DNA from: Ypsolopha sequella
Lineage: Eukaryota; Arthropoda; Insecta; Lepidoptera; Ypsolophidae
Assembly: GCA_934047225.1 (NCBI GenBank)
Contig: OW203987.1
Span: forward strand, 31,081,501 to 31,145,500
DNA: 64,000 nucleotides
Direction of reading: 5' to 3'
Both the position numbers and the translations under genes were made by a program. Within the stretch, counting starts at the first letter, position 1. Each line of letters begins with the position of its first letter. Positions 22,213 through 33,970 of this stretch are shown here, one piece after another. The notes below the pieces were generated by a model. It was given only the letters and a program-made list of their open reading frames with translations. It was not told the DNA's origin and made no database searches.

Positions 22213-23386
22213 GGATATGAATTTAAACATTTGTAAACTACGCAAAAATATGACAAATATAATTTAGAAGAAATTAAGACGAATGGTATATACTTAAATA
22301 ATTGTTGTATATTTTTAACTATATAGTGTAATTTCATTTACTTTTTCTTTCACGCAAAATTTTGAAAAAATTATATAATATTATTAATAATTGATAAAGG
22401 GCACTAAGACTATAGGTATTTATTTAATAGAGAAAATCGATACATATCTACAAATACGAATTTATATTGTAGATAATAAATTAACCTATAAAAGGACTCT
22501 CTAAACGTCACCCGATATCTACGTTGGTAACATTTTCACACGTACCATTACCCGCAGTACGTGCACTGACGGCCGGCCATTCGTGCCACGTAGTCTCTAC
22601 GCCGCGCTACGAAACACCTACGACGTAGCACCGGTGGCGTGTGCTACGTGCTAGTATATTGTATCGTGTTTGAAATACAAATTTTAATATATGAAATTTT
22701 ACTTTGTATTTTGCTTTGAAAATATACGTAGTTAGTTATGTTATCAATAACTGCGTTTTAGATGTTTATTAATAAATAAACTATCTGATGGTAGTTGTTA
22801 TCTGGTTCCTCTTTAAAATTATCATGTTGCTATTGTTAATGCCATCTTTTTCGGTATTAATTAAAACTTTTCAATTGGTGTACATTCAAAAAAATAAACA
22901 ACACAGTTCCTAATTTAAAGTTTTAAATAATATCGAAAATGATGTCAAAATCCCGCCACCCTTTGATATATCTAAGTTCTAACATTCAAACTTTCAACAC
23001 AAGGTCTGAGTTAGTGTCCACTCTTCTACTCTGTAAAGAAGTACTGAAAATATATAGCACCGCACTAAACGGAATTTTGTCAATGGCGTAGGTATTACCA
23101 AATGTTTGCGCTCCGGGCAAATATATTCGTCTACCCCTTTTGTTGGTTCTCAGGAACTAGTAACAATAAAAATAAAATTATCTAAATATGAGTATGTCTC
23201 AGAGTCTTACTAACTACGTCTAACTAATCCACAACCAAAAGAATCAATGATAGTAGGTATCGTTATAATTTAAACTATCTATGGTTGGTTTTTGTTTCAA
23301 TGTCCAAACTGTCAAATAATTAATTCAGTCGTTCTTCTGAGATACTTGATCGCAAGTAATTATTAATCCTGCGTGGTACTGAAAAA
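22213..23386. other. No gene seen
   Basis: AT-rich sequence except for a CG-rich 22540-22660 patch full of CTACG/CGTAG motifs (GCGCTACG, CCTACGACGTAGCACC), perhaps a degraded repeat. Confidence 0.45.
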
Positions 23387-23552
23387 GGTCACTCTCGGTA
23401 ACAGCAGTGCACAGGTCACTCTGCACCACACTTGGTAACAACAGTGCACAGGTCACTCTGCACCACACTTGGTAACAGCAGTGCACAGATCACTCTGCAC
23501 TACACTTGGTAACAGCAGTGAACAGGTCGCTTTGCACTACACTTGGTAGCCG
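23387..23552. repeat. 37-bp minisatellite, about 4.5 copies
   Basis: Units start at 23414, 23451, 23488 and 23525 (GGTCACTCTGCACCACACTT then GGTAACAGCAGTGCACA), with a shorter 27-bp first unit at 23387. Each holds a GTGCAC site. Confidence 0.93.
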
Positions 23553-23752
23553 AAGATTCTCCGTGCTATGGCAGTGTTGGATAATAATTCCCGTAACGTT
23601 TGTTTCCGCTCAAAAACTTTTCCGCTTTTTAGCCCCTAGACTCGTCTACGAAACTGTCTGGAATATCTTTTGGAGATTGAGCTTGTAGTGTCGTTGGAGT
23701 GCAACAGTTAGTTATAGTTACAAATCATAGCGAATACGTAAGCTTGTTCGGT

Positions 23753-23793
23753 GTCCACGCCCGTCCACGTCCACGTCCACGTCCACGTCCACG
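23753..23793. repeat. CCACGT hexamer microsatellite
   Basis: Tandem GTCCAC units, each giving an ACGT core, followed by the palindrome-like GGCCGGTCC...ACCGGCC stretch. Confidence 0.85.
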
Positions 23794-25688
23794 GCCGGTC
23801 CCTGAACCGGCCGCCCCGGACATTTTCCCTTTTTGCCCTTAGAAAGATACGCCCTTGCTCTTGTGGATAGTTCGAGACTTCGGCCCTACCCTAACGACTC
23901 ACCCTAACAAATGCACTACAGGCATGCTCTATGGGGCATCGGACTGGCTGATCTGGGGATCTTGATCCACATATGCAAAGCAAACGACGGCCGGTTGTGC
24001 TCCCAGTCATGCTTCTAATTTGCGGTTAAAGTTGAACTGGCGGAGGAAGAGAGGTCACTACTTTACGTAGTAATCTTAACCAATAAATTCATCAAAGGGT
24101 TGAGTAACCCCTATTGAAATTAATTTTTCTCAAAATGCTTAGCACAAAATAACGATACATTTAGCACAAAATAACAATATACGATTTACGGTGCAATCCA
24201 CGCTAGTTTTCAAACAAACAACCAGTTCATAGATTATATTTTTTTTAATTTCGTTTGACGTTAGTGATGTCTGTGAGTCGATATTTTTTTTATCGATGTT
24301 TTTATTTTGTTTATCGATGATTTTCAGTAAAGCTTGGTTCACATGTAGTATAGTTAGGTAGAGTAGCGAGCGGATGTTCCGTCGCGAGTCGCGACTCTAG
24401 TTGTAGCAACTGGGTCACCGGCACACTTTCCACTAGCACCCTCTTGCTCACACAGTGGTGCTGTCCCGCTCTCTGCTGCGGACATAACTCGCTCTTTAGT
24501 TTGGACCTTCAATTTTTGATCGAAGTATAAATACGAATTTGACATTTCATGTCATGACACGTGGTTTTATTATTTTGATGTCATAGTATAAAACGTTTAG
24601 TAAGTAGGTATTATTGTACATATATACCGGATGAAAATGAACAGGTGACTTTAAATTAATATACTGATCAAATTGAAAACAACAAGTTTGTTCAAATTTC
24701 CTGACTAATTTTGAAACCAACTGAATTTTATATGGGCAGGCCCGTTTTTGGAACGAAGTCGCACGCACTCCAGATAGGTACTTGGGGAATGAGAGCTTGG
24801 CCAAAAAAGTGTAAGACTTTAACCGTCACGACACTTTTGCTATAGTATGACGTGTGTTTGTGTGTGTACAAGCGCATTTCTAAGTATGCGTGCGCATCAG
24901 CAGCGAAAGGAACTTCGTTCCAACCAGGACACACAGTTTTAATTTAAGCACAGACAATAAATGGCACTGCTCAGCTCATCTTAGTTAAAGCATTATGTAA
25001 ATGATACATAACCTACAATTTTTTTATTGGTTCACTTGTTTAGGTGAATGTAAATACACAGACATTTCATTTTATATGTATAGGTAAGAAAATATCTTTT
25101 AAATAATGTAAATCTTCTCCAAATATTTTTTCGTTTAGATTAAATTGATTTATTTTTTGTTTAAATTTTAAGACACAAAATATTAATTAATTTCCATTCC
25201 ATCGAAATTGTAACTAAAAAGATGTAAAAATAATAATAGCACGTGGGTCCAACCTTACGCCCAGTGAGTCTTGCACCACTGGCCAGCGCGATGCCGCCGC
25301 GGGCGCAGCTTGCAGCGGAAGTGAGGTTTAAGGTCGCGGCGGCGCTGATGGTCAAGGCTATGGGTTAGTGATCACCACGAGACGTGACTCCCACGTGACG
25401 TAGGTTCAAGATTCTCAATAAAGTGCGAAGGAACATGAAGAGTCATTTCTGTTTTGTCTAGATTTGATGTCCCGACTATAGCAACTGATGGTGACGACTG
25501 CTGGACCAGGTCAAGCTGAAGAACAGTGAAAGTGTTATTTTGAGTGGGTTGAAATTCTAAGCTTAATTTTGTGTTTACCATCTTCTTGAATAATCATTTT
25601 TCTAACGATTTAATGTAATGTGTAACAGACGACTAATAAGGAGACGTCTACTTATATATGTATCACCTAATTTTGCTTATTAAAGAAC
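23794..25688. other. No gene seen
   Basis: Several 60- to 85-codon minus frames occur, none with recognisable residues or a start context. Mostly AT-rich with short CG-rich pieces (24370-24450, 25250-25340). Confidence 0.45.
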
Positions 25689-25727
25689 CATGTCATGTCA
25701 TGTCATGTCATGTCTTGTCATGTCATG
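25689..25727. repeat. TGTCA pentamer microsatellite
   Basis: Seven or so tandem CATGT/TGTCA pentamers with one CTTGT variant. Confidence 0.88.
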
Positions 25728-26307
25728 CATGACCTAAGGATTAGAAAAAATATTGTAACCAACTCTTAAATATTTAGCCATCTGATTTAAGCATCTTCTA
25801 TGTCTCGTAAGAAAACAAACGCTTAGTTCAACAATAAGTTAAGTATCAGTGGGCAGATTCGGTCTAAGCGCCGCCAAATTTTAAATGAAAGGACATAATG
25901 TTGCACAAGCAAGCAGAACCCCATGAAAATATATCCAAAAGATTTCGAGATATGACCAATTATGTTTAACAACCTCCCGTACTCCAGTGGGCAGCGACGA
26001 AAGTTTTTGCAAATGTAAAATCTTAACGAATACATTTAGTTTTATTTTTATTTTGATGGGATATCTGCTTGCTTGAGGACTACATTATGTCCTTTTATTT
26101 AACATACATCTTAATCTTGGCGACGCTTGGTCCAACTCCCATACAAGTTTGCCAACTGTCATTTACGTCCTATGTCTCAAGGAACTTGTGTTAGTTTCTA
26201 GTGTTAAGTTCATGGTAACCTTACAGTACTTTAACTTAATTTATGTTCATGATCCTAAAGTTAAGTGCTTGGAGCCAAAACAGTCTTGTTCAACGCAACT
26301 TTCTACT

Positions 26308-26639
26308 TGTAAACTCTGCAGTACACACACAATCATTGTAAACTCTGCAGTACACACACAATCATTGGAATCTCTGCAGTACACACACAATCATTGTAAA
26401 CTCTGTAGTACACACACAATCATTGTAAACTCTGCAGTACACACACAATCATTGTAAACTCTGCAGTACACACACAATCATTGTAAACTCTGTAGTACAC
26501 ACACAATCATTGTAAACTCTGCAGTACACACACACAATCATTGTAAACTCTGCAGTACACACACACAATTATTGTAAACTCTGCAGTACACACACAATCA
26601 TTGTAAACTCTGCAGTACACACACACAATCATTGTAAAC
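26308..26639. repeat. 29-bp minisatellite, about 11 copies
   Basis: Units of TGTAAACTCTGCAGTACACA plus CACAATCAT. Each usually has a PstI site; some units have CTGTAG. Three later units have one extra CA, making them 31 bp. A plus frame of 102 codons (26149-26457) runs into the array and is not a gene. Confidence 0.94.
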
Positions 26640-27519
26640 GTTTACATACATTGTTACTGCCGGTTATGTTATTTATTGATTGTAAGCTTTTTTTCTATGC
26701 GATTTATGATTAATTTCTTCATTCATATTTTTCAAATTAACAGTTTTCATATTAATAATTATATAATTATATTTAACCATACGTTTTAGATTTATTCTAC
26801 ACGTACGTAATGTTTTAGATGTGTCAAAATGTGAATGAAGGCGATATGTATTGTTTGACTGCCTAGACTATTTTGGCAGTAAAGCCTGTACTGTACACTT
26901 AGCACTTTTAATATTATCGTTTTTATACTTTAATCAATGCTTTCTTTTAAATCGTCCGCAACGTTTCTCTGTAGGTCTTCTCTCAAAATAATACTCACTC
27001 TCATGTGTTACACGTTACACACGCACACACGCGCGTGGTCGTGTAGGGTGCGTCTCCGTGTAAAGGTCGCCTCGACTCTTCAGGTTCAAGAATGAAGGGC
27101 AGGGCGCCGTTTCTCTCCGCACTCAAAGGCCAGGCGGCGACCTTTCCCGGCATGCTCATGCAGAGGAAGCTGTATGAAGTTAGCTCGCCAATAATTGGGA
27201 AAGTTTTGCACACGGCGACAGACAGCTCGATGGCGGCTTGCTTTGCTTGTGAGCGGGATAGAATGTTTATGTTTATTGCTTTCTGGATATTTTTCGAGGA
27301 AGGCTTGTCTGTCTGCTTTAGAAAATGTGTATAAAATTTAATCGTTACATTTTCTGTGTCACTTTCGTTGCCCTTTACTTTGAGTCGTTTGAAATATGAA
27401 AGGAAATATATTTATTTATGTATTGTAGGTATATCAGATACACCTATTACAGGTCGGCTTTAATGTAACATAATTAAATAATCTGTGCCTATTGGTAATA
27501 GTTTTATGTAGCACACAAA
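26640..27519. other. No gene seen
   Basis: AT-rich sequence with a moderately GC-rich part at 27000-27250, where 70- to 80-codon frames overlap on both strands. No domain recognised. Confidence 0.45.
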
Positions 27520-27557
27520 GGGTTCCGTACCACTACTCAACAGAGATACGGAACCCT
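27520..27557. repeat. Short hairpin AGGGTTCCGTA...TACGGAACCCT
   Basis: AAGGGTTCCGTACC and ATACGGAACCCT are inverted copies separated by about 16 bases. They match the GGAACCCT end of the interspersed repeat at 41975-42238, so this is probably a residual end of that family. Confidence 0.6.
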
Positions 27558-27639
27558 AAGAACATTATTAAAAAGACCAATTTAACTTGACACCTACAAT
27601 AAGGGTTATAATTAAATCGGTCAATTATAACTTCTTATA

Positions 27640-28563
27640 CAGGGTGAATTTTTGAGACGAGACAGTATGGGCAGGTACCTTAACCGTTATAGTTAAAGGA
27701 AAACGCTTTTAGGAGACTATCCTTACATTTTCAAGATATTCTGAACTGCATTTACAGATTTTGGAAAAAATGTACAGTCAGCAAGAAAATGGTCATTTTA
27801 AACAAAAACTTTTTTTGATGCAAATCGATCCTGTTTCTTATGAGGCTCAAAAGTCTCTACTGGACCGACTGAGGTTTGAGTACTAGAAATGTCAGAAATC
27901 GCAAAAAACTTTTCCCATACATTTCGGAAAAAGAGTCAAACCTCTAAATTAGCCAAACTTTTTGCTACAGGTAGATCCGCCATAATCCGCTATAAAGAAT
28001 TAGGCTGAAAAATTAGGTAAGTAAAAGAAGTTATAATTTCAAACTTTGGAATCCTTGGGTTATTTCAGGTCATTCTTATGTTTGTGCTGAGAAAATTCTA
28101 GATTGTTAGTTGTAATTTATGTACTTCTTGTTAAAAAATGTCTTTAAATCGCAAACGTTTGCACTTAATTGAAGCGTAATTTGTAAATTTGTGGAACACG
28201 GAATCTGCATTGGTGTGGTACGCGAATAAGTATCCATTGCGACAATTACCATCAAGAAAGGTAATTACAAACCTTTTGAATATGTATGGGAAAAGTTTTT
28301 TGCGATTTCTGACATTTCTAGTACTCAAACCTCAGTCGGTCCAGTAGAGACTTTTGATCCTGATAAGAAACAGGATCGATTGGCATCAAAAAAGTTTTTG
28401 TTTGAAATTACCATTTTCTTGCTGACTGTACATTTTTTCCAAAATCTGTAAATGCAGTTCAGAATATCTTAAAAAATTATGGATAGTCTCCTAAAAGCGT
28501 TTTCCTGTAACTATAACGGTTAAGGTACCTGCCCTTACTGTCCCGTCTCAAAAATTCATCCTG
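27640..28563. mobile_element. Foldback element with arms of about 280 bp and TA flanks
   Basis: The left arm (27640-27922) and right arm (28292-28563) are inverted copies that match over nearly their whole length. The ends are CAGGGTGAATTTTTGAGACG and its complement CGTCTCAAAAATTCATCCTG. Both ends are flanked by TA (27638-27639 and 28564-28565), consistent with a TA target duplication. The middle (about 370 bp) has no open frame. The size and structure fit a non-autonomous DNA transposon or snapback repeat; TA flanks hint at the Tc1/mariner type but do not prove it. Confidence 0.85.
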
Positions 28564-29065
28564 TATAACTAAATATTATTGGTAATTTTCAGATATTTTT
28601 CTATACCTGTGCTATAATACCTACCTGTCAACGAAATTTCAAGTTTCTAAGTCAACTGGAAGTGCTCTATAGGTTTTAATGGTGAGCCAATTTGTATGAA
28701 ATTTATTATGTTAAAGGCAATAACATTTAGAAATTTAGCTAGAAGCTCAAATGGGGCCGTCAACTTCTGTGTAAGGTATTAGTTTCAAGTTGATATTTTA
28801 TTAAATATTATGTCATTCATTATTCACTATTTTTTACGTTATCATTTCCCCCCCTTTATCTCCGAAAGAAGTGGACCGAAAAATATGTTAAATGTCATGG
28901 TAATAGGTAATTACATAATAATTACAGAAAAATATAGCGGTCGGTTAAAATATTACGGCTCTGTACTTAGTAGGAGCCGCGAAATAGTTTGCCACGCATT
29001 TTAACAGCTTGTTTTTGTCGCATTAATGTTGCTATAGCATTTATATTGTTGTTATTTACCATTAT
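28564..29065. other. No gene seen
   Basis: AT-rich sequence without a recognised element. Confidence 0.45.
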
Positions 29066-29068
29066 ATA

Positions 29069-29142
29069 TTTAGGGTTCCGTATCCGTATCGTGTTGTGGT
29101 ACGGAATCCTTCGTGCGCGAGTCCGACTCGCACTAGTCCAAA
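29069..29142 (-). mobile_element. Deleted copy of the GTGCGAG...GGAACCCT repeat
   Basis: On the minus strand it reads GTGCGAGTCGGACTCGCGCA then GGATTCCGTACC and ends TACGGAACCCTAAAT. Both ends of the family found at 41975-42238 are joined with the interior missing. Confidence 0.6.
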
Positions 29143-29199
29143 TTATTTAAACTTTACAAACTACTATGATATCTACTTATTCCAATTCCATAGTCTTCG

Positions 29200-29345
29200 T
29201 AGCACAAACAAGTAGCACGTAGCACGGCGCAGGCGCGGCGGCGGCGGCGCGACGGCGGCGGTGGTGAAATCAAGGCTCTCTATGTAAGTGGGTTGGTGAA
29301 AGAATTTCTCTCGACGGCCGGCGCGCGCGCACCGCGCTGCGGGCT
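29200..29345. other. GC-rich trinucleotide patch
   Basis: CGG-repeat stretch at 29229-29265 and a GCGCGCGC run near 29325, both inside AT-rich DNA. A 67-codon minus frame covers it, with no known relative. It might be a promoter-proximal or exon remnant; there is no further support. Confidence 0.3.
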
Positions 29346-32155
29346 TGTAATGACGGCAGAAAAAGTTGTACAACATTTAATTATTATGTTTTTCCCAGTT
29401 TGGCAAATTAAAGTGGTCGCAAAGGTTAAAGGTGAGGCTTCGGATTTTTAATGTAATTTGGATTGATTTATGGTTTTCGGGTTATGACGTAAACCTTGAC
29501 ATAATAGGTGGCATACATTTTCTAATAATCGGTCAGAATTTAAATTACAAAAAAATGTTTCATTATTTAAATTTGCAAAGTTTTAATCCGTGATTCATAA
29601 TTCAAAAAGTGTTATCATTAATTTGTCGAGTTCTCTTTTTTTCATTTTCAATTTCGTGGCTAGAATTCATTTTAAGGGTTAAGTGTTTTTAATTGATCAA
29701 CTTTGCGCCATGCAATTATTGTCATTTCAACCGTATAATAATCTCGATTTGTAACCATAATTAGTCACACAATTTTGCAACCCATTCAAACTGCAGACCG
29801 TACTCGGCTTCTACTTAGTGTGCGTACTATGCGGGCACTCACATAAGCGCGCGTGTGTGCACAGTTTTCCCACTGCGAGTGTGTGCGTGAAGCCTCTTGT
29901 CGCAGCAAAACCAGCAAAAAGTAAATTCGTCGTCGTTTCCAGTTTCCAGCGTTTGTGCATTATGACAATTTTCACATCCGACTTTCTTCGTCACAAGCAC
30001 GCGTAATGGCGTGTCACGTGTGTGAACTTAACAAGATCTCTCTCTCGGTTCGCACCTTTGTTTGTCAGAGCCATTCGTGCTCGCTCGCTGACCCACTTAC
30101 TGACAGACTATTTTAAATCTAAAAACATTAAATACCAATTGGAATAGACTAACTGTTTACTTATCAAGTTTGTTAGCTTAAAAACATTCAAGGTAGAAGT
30201 GAAACTGAAAAATGCAAGTGTTATCGTTAACAAAAATCTCCATTTATTTTACATTAATTTACAAAATTTACTTAAACTGGAAAAACCTCTCAAAATATAA
30301 CATTTTCTCTTACAAGTTACAACATTATTATGAAAGTTTCACTTATCGTGGACTCTACAAAATGGACGTGGAAGGATTTACAAAATAAGTTTAAAATAAT
30401 TACAAAATTATATTTACCAATAAATACTTAGGTCTAGTTGCCTAACGCTAACAAAAAGGTACTTCAATAAGGTCACTCTGTGCACGCTGAGAGAAACGCC
30501 GCGTGTGAATCGCACATCAACCGCCCCGCCCTTCTCAGATCGAGTGGTTCTCTCTATTGTTACTTACTCACACATTAGAACAATTTACATTTAGATCTGT
30601 AGAAAGTCCGAAAACACCATTGTATACAAATTAGAGCAATCCTCTTCATTTTCATAACATATACTATTTAAAATTTTGCTACAATTGTGTTTTCAATAGC
30701 TAATTTCCTCCTAAAATTAGCGTCATTCTACAGTGTTGAGCGTTCGCACGCAGCGTTTGTGTCGCTCTGCACAGTGGCCACCTAAGGCCGTCTCCACACC
30801 ACGCGATATTTGAAATTATTACAATCAGACTCAGCCCTTTAAGTCATAATCTCCTTTATAATTAAAAAAGGTAAAAAAAAGGTTTGTGACAATGTTTCAT
30901 CTAATTATTTTGTTTAAGGCGGTCTGGAATAGAAATTTATCGATTGTTATTGCAACTACCTACAATTTACAGTCAACTTGCTCGGCATAGTTTGTCTCAT
31001 ACTGCAAATATGTTATCTATTCCGAATGAACAGGATTATTCGAAGTTATTATCCATTATTACCCTTTATTCATTTCAATCTTCAGGTCAACTACACATCA
31101 AACGTGTCGGCACAGACGTATATAATTGCGTATTGCGCAACGGTGCTATATTATCGGGCGATTAATTAATAAGTTGGTTTTTTTTTCATCCGCTTCCCGG
31201 ACGCGGCGCTGGTTCCGCCGCTCGCGTGCGCGGGCGCAGCTGCCCCCTCCCCGCACACCACATTTTGTTTGATAACAACAACTGTATGTGTCGATCAAAA
31301 CGTCGATACTTCTAGGGATGATTGTGCGAAATAATGACGAAATGGATGAATTGGAAAGACTTTGGTAATCAGGGACGATGCATAAATACTTGTGAAGCTA
31401 AGGAATTATATTTATGAAGATTTTGTTCTATATCAAACAATTTTTGCAGTTTTTTTAATAGAATTTCAAGTTCTTCTAGTACCCCGTAACAAAGTTACGT
31501 TATATTTAAACTTGTATATCTCTTTCAAAAAATTTGTACATGTGCCTTATTTTTCACATAACGCGTAATTAAAAATTTCAATTACTTTTAACTTTTCATG
31601 AGTAGGTCTTTAGATAATAAACTGGCATTGACTTTGCAATCAGAGCCTAGTAAATAAGGTTTAAAACCTTTATCGAATTTAATATTTCAGCCGTTTATAA
31701 TTGAAAATGTCTGAAAAGGTCTGAAATACCGAAGCCGATTATACTTGCCAATGTACAATATACCTACTTGCCAATCAAAATATACATTAAAAAGTGGAAG
31801 ATTTTCAAATCCTGTTGGCGATAACGCAAATGTCATCTCCATGTATATAACAAAGAGTATATTTTACGATAAATCTTTAACCTTAAAACTAGTTAACATT
31901 GCACTTGTCCATAGGAGGAGTGTAAAACTACGAGGGTTAGTAAAAATAATACGCGAAACGCAATTTATACTAAGTTATAGAGTAATGAACATAATATACA
32001 ATAACGATTAGTTATTGAAGTAAATATACAATAGCCTACATGAGATTCAGAGTCGCATAAACACGGTACACACGCACGCACACTTCACTCACACATTACA
32101 ACTAGAGAAATGCTTCACTTTGAGCTAGGGTTTATAAATATTAGTGTCTCTTTAC
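29346..32155 (-). other. Downstream region of the zinc-finger exon, possible 3' UTR
   Basis: No open frame of note. If the gene on the minus strand ends here, its 3' UTR would run leftward from 32155. Minus-strand poly(A)-signal-like hexamers are ATTAAA at about 31677-31682 and AATAAA at about 31065-31070 and 30244. Which one is used cannot be told. A short GC-rich patch lies at 31190-31255. The 60- to 90-codon plus frames at 30944-31169 and 31745-32011 look like chance. Confidence 0.35.
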
Positions 32156-33608
32156 TCAATCTCTCCCGATCCGTTTGTGAATCTGCTGGTGTTTGATGAG
32201 GTGCGCCTTCTGCCGAAACGCCTTCGCGCACACGTCACACCGGAACGGCTTCTCGCCGGTGTGTGTGCGCAGGTGCACCTTAATGTTTGACTTGTTCAGG
32301 AACCCTCGGTTGCAGATCCCGCAGCGGTGCACCGGCTTCTCCTTGCCCAGAAGCCCACTCAGTTCCGCTGCAGATGAAGGGAAGCCCATCGACCCGTGGT
32401 GGCTGGGCCCGTTGCCTTGTTTCGCTTTCGCTCGACTCCGTTTGCTCTTATTGGACGGGGTCACCGTCGTCGTGTGAGCGTGAGGGTAGCCCATCAGTCG
32501 GTCTGGGCTGCAGAGACCGTCGGATTTCAGGCTCAAGTAGTGCGATGCGTACCTCCCGTTCAGCAGGTTGCCGACGCCATCCGTCGTGGATACGGCGTTG
32601 CCGGGTGGAGAGGAGGTCGAGATTACGTCCATGCCGTAGCTGGTGGAGCTGGGCGCTTCCTGCTTCACTGGTGGACCGTTCTGTAAACGGCTTTGTAGCA
32701 AAGGCATGTAGCTCTGAGTTAGCAAACTCGGGAGAATAGATGAAGCCTGCCCTAAACCAGACTTCTGCAAGAACTCTTGGCCCTTTGAAAAGTCTTGGCC
32801 TTTACATGAAAAATCTAAGCTTGGATGATGATTCTGTGCTGGAGGGGGTGAGTTCGGGAGGCCGAATTCGCTTAAATCTTGAGGTACGATTTTGTCTCCG
32901 TGCTGATTACAAGCGCCCGAAATCCAGGCGTCGATGTCCATCCAACTGTCTCTGGAGTCATGACGATCTTGCTCCTCGGGTTGTGACGGGACGGTGGTGT
33001 CAGCGATGGCTGACCCGATGAGTACCGCGATGTCTTCTATCGTGCTGATATCACCCATTTTGTTGTCATCGAAAAGCTTATCCGTCGGAGAGCAAGACGC
33101 TACGCAGGAGTCAGCCGCACCACTGGAGGTTTCAGTCGAGAAGAGTTTGTCGGAGTTTTGGAAGAAGGGCTTGACGTCCTCCAAGTCCGGGGGCTCGGCG
33201 TCGGCGGCGCAGGTGGAAGAGGAGACGACGTCATGGTCTCCGTAGCCGCTCTGCGTGGGATAGTTGTTGTTCTCCTCAGGGAGGCGCTGCGCGATGGCGT
33301 AGTAGTGCTCGATGGAGATGCCGTTGATGGTGAGCTGGCCCGCGTAGCCGGTGAAGGGCGGGAGCGGCTTGAGGTCGGCGGACGGCGTCGGCGCCAGTAG
33401 CGAGTCGAGCAGGTCGGGGCAGGCGCTGGGAGAGGCGGGATCCAGCTTGTCCGTGAGCCAGCAGGTGTCTAGCGCTAGGTCGTCGCCCCCCGCCGCCGCG
33501 CCACCAACCCCTGCGCACTTCATTCCCCGTCTCACCGCGCCGGCGCTGGGCGCCACGAGCGACACTCCTGTGCCGACATACTTGGACGCCGCCACCCTGC
33601 TGCGCAAT
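32156..33608 (-). CDS. C2H2 zinc-finger transcription factor, probable 3'-terminal exon
   Basis: The only convincing host gene part here. The frame encodes about 483 residues and ends at TGA (32156-32158). Two adjacent C2H2 fingers close the protein: C429-x2-C432-x12-H445-x3-H449, linker TGEKP, then C457-x2-C460-x12-H473-x3-H477, followed by only KRIGRD. A basic stretch KSKRSRAKAK (about 387-396) is a likely nuclear signal. The N-terminal 380 residues are Ser/Pro/Asp-rich and look disordered, with a distinctive PPFTGYAGQLTINGISIEHY stretch (about 83-102) and DLEDVKPFF (about 147-155). No ATG lies between the upstream in-frame stop (33626-33628) and codon 29 (ATG 33521-33523). A 3' splice acceptor, TTCCAG, ends at 33609, so I favour an internal exon start at 33608 with earlier exons at higher coordinates. 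The alternative is initiation at 33523. Nuclear DNA-binding regulator by family. I do not recognise the orthologue with enough certainty to name it. Confidence 0.87.
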
Positions 33609-33970
33609 CTGGAACAATCATACGATTACGTTAATAAAAATCAAGATAGTTTTCTTTTTTATTTCAAACGACGATAGGAGTGAGGAAGATTACTTCGTAA
33701 CATTTATTAAATCGTGAAAAAATTATAAATCAATACGAGTATTTCCAAGAAAATCCATGGTCTTTCACTGTCTGAAACCAAAAAATGTATTGTAGGTATG
33801 TCCGTTCGCAACTGTATCTTCCAACTTAGGACTAGCTTTAACGTTTATTTGTACGTAAGAATAAATTATTGTTACTATATTTGTGTACAAGATGTTACAC
33901 AAAAATTTAATAATTAGAAACGATTTTCTCGAAATTGACAGTAAAGTTTTTTTTTTACTAGACTTCAATA
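33609..33970 (-). other. Probable intron sequence 5' of the zinc-finger exon
   Basis: AT-rich and non-coding. The minus strand has the polypyrimidine-poor but AG-ended GATTGTTCCAG directly before the exon. A 67-codon minus frame here is chance. Confidence 0.45.

Noticed and set aside
32287..33677. Plus-strand frames of 80-150 codons and a 113-codon minus frame over the zinc-finger exon
   Set aside because: Shadows of the GC-rich zinc-finger exon in other frames.
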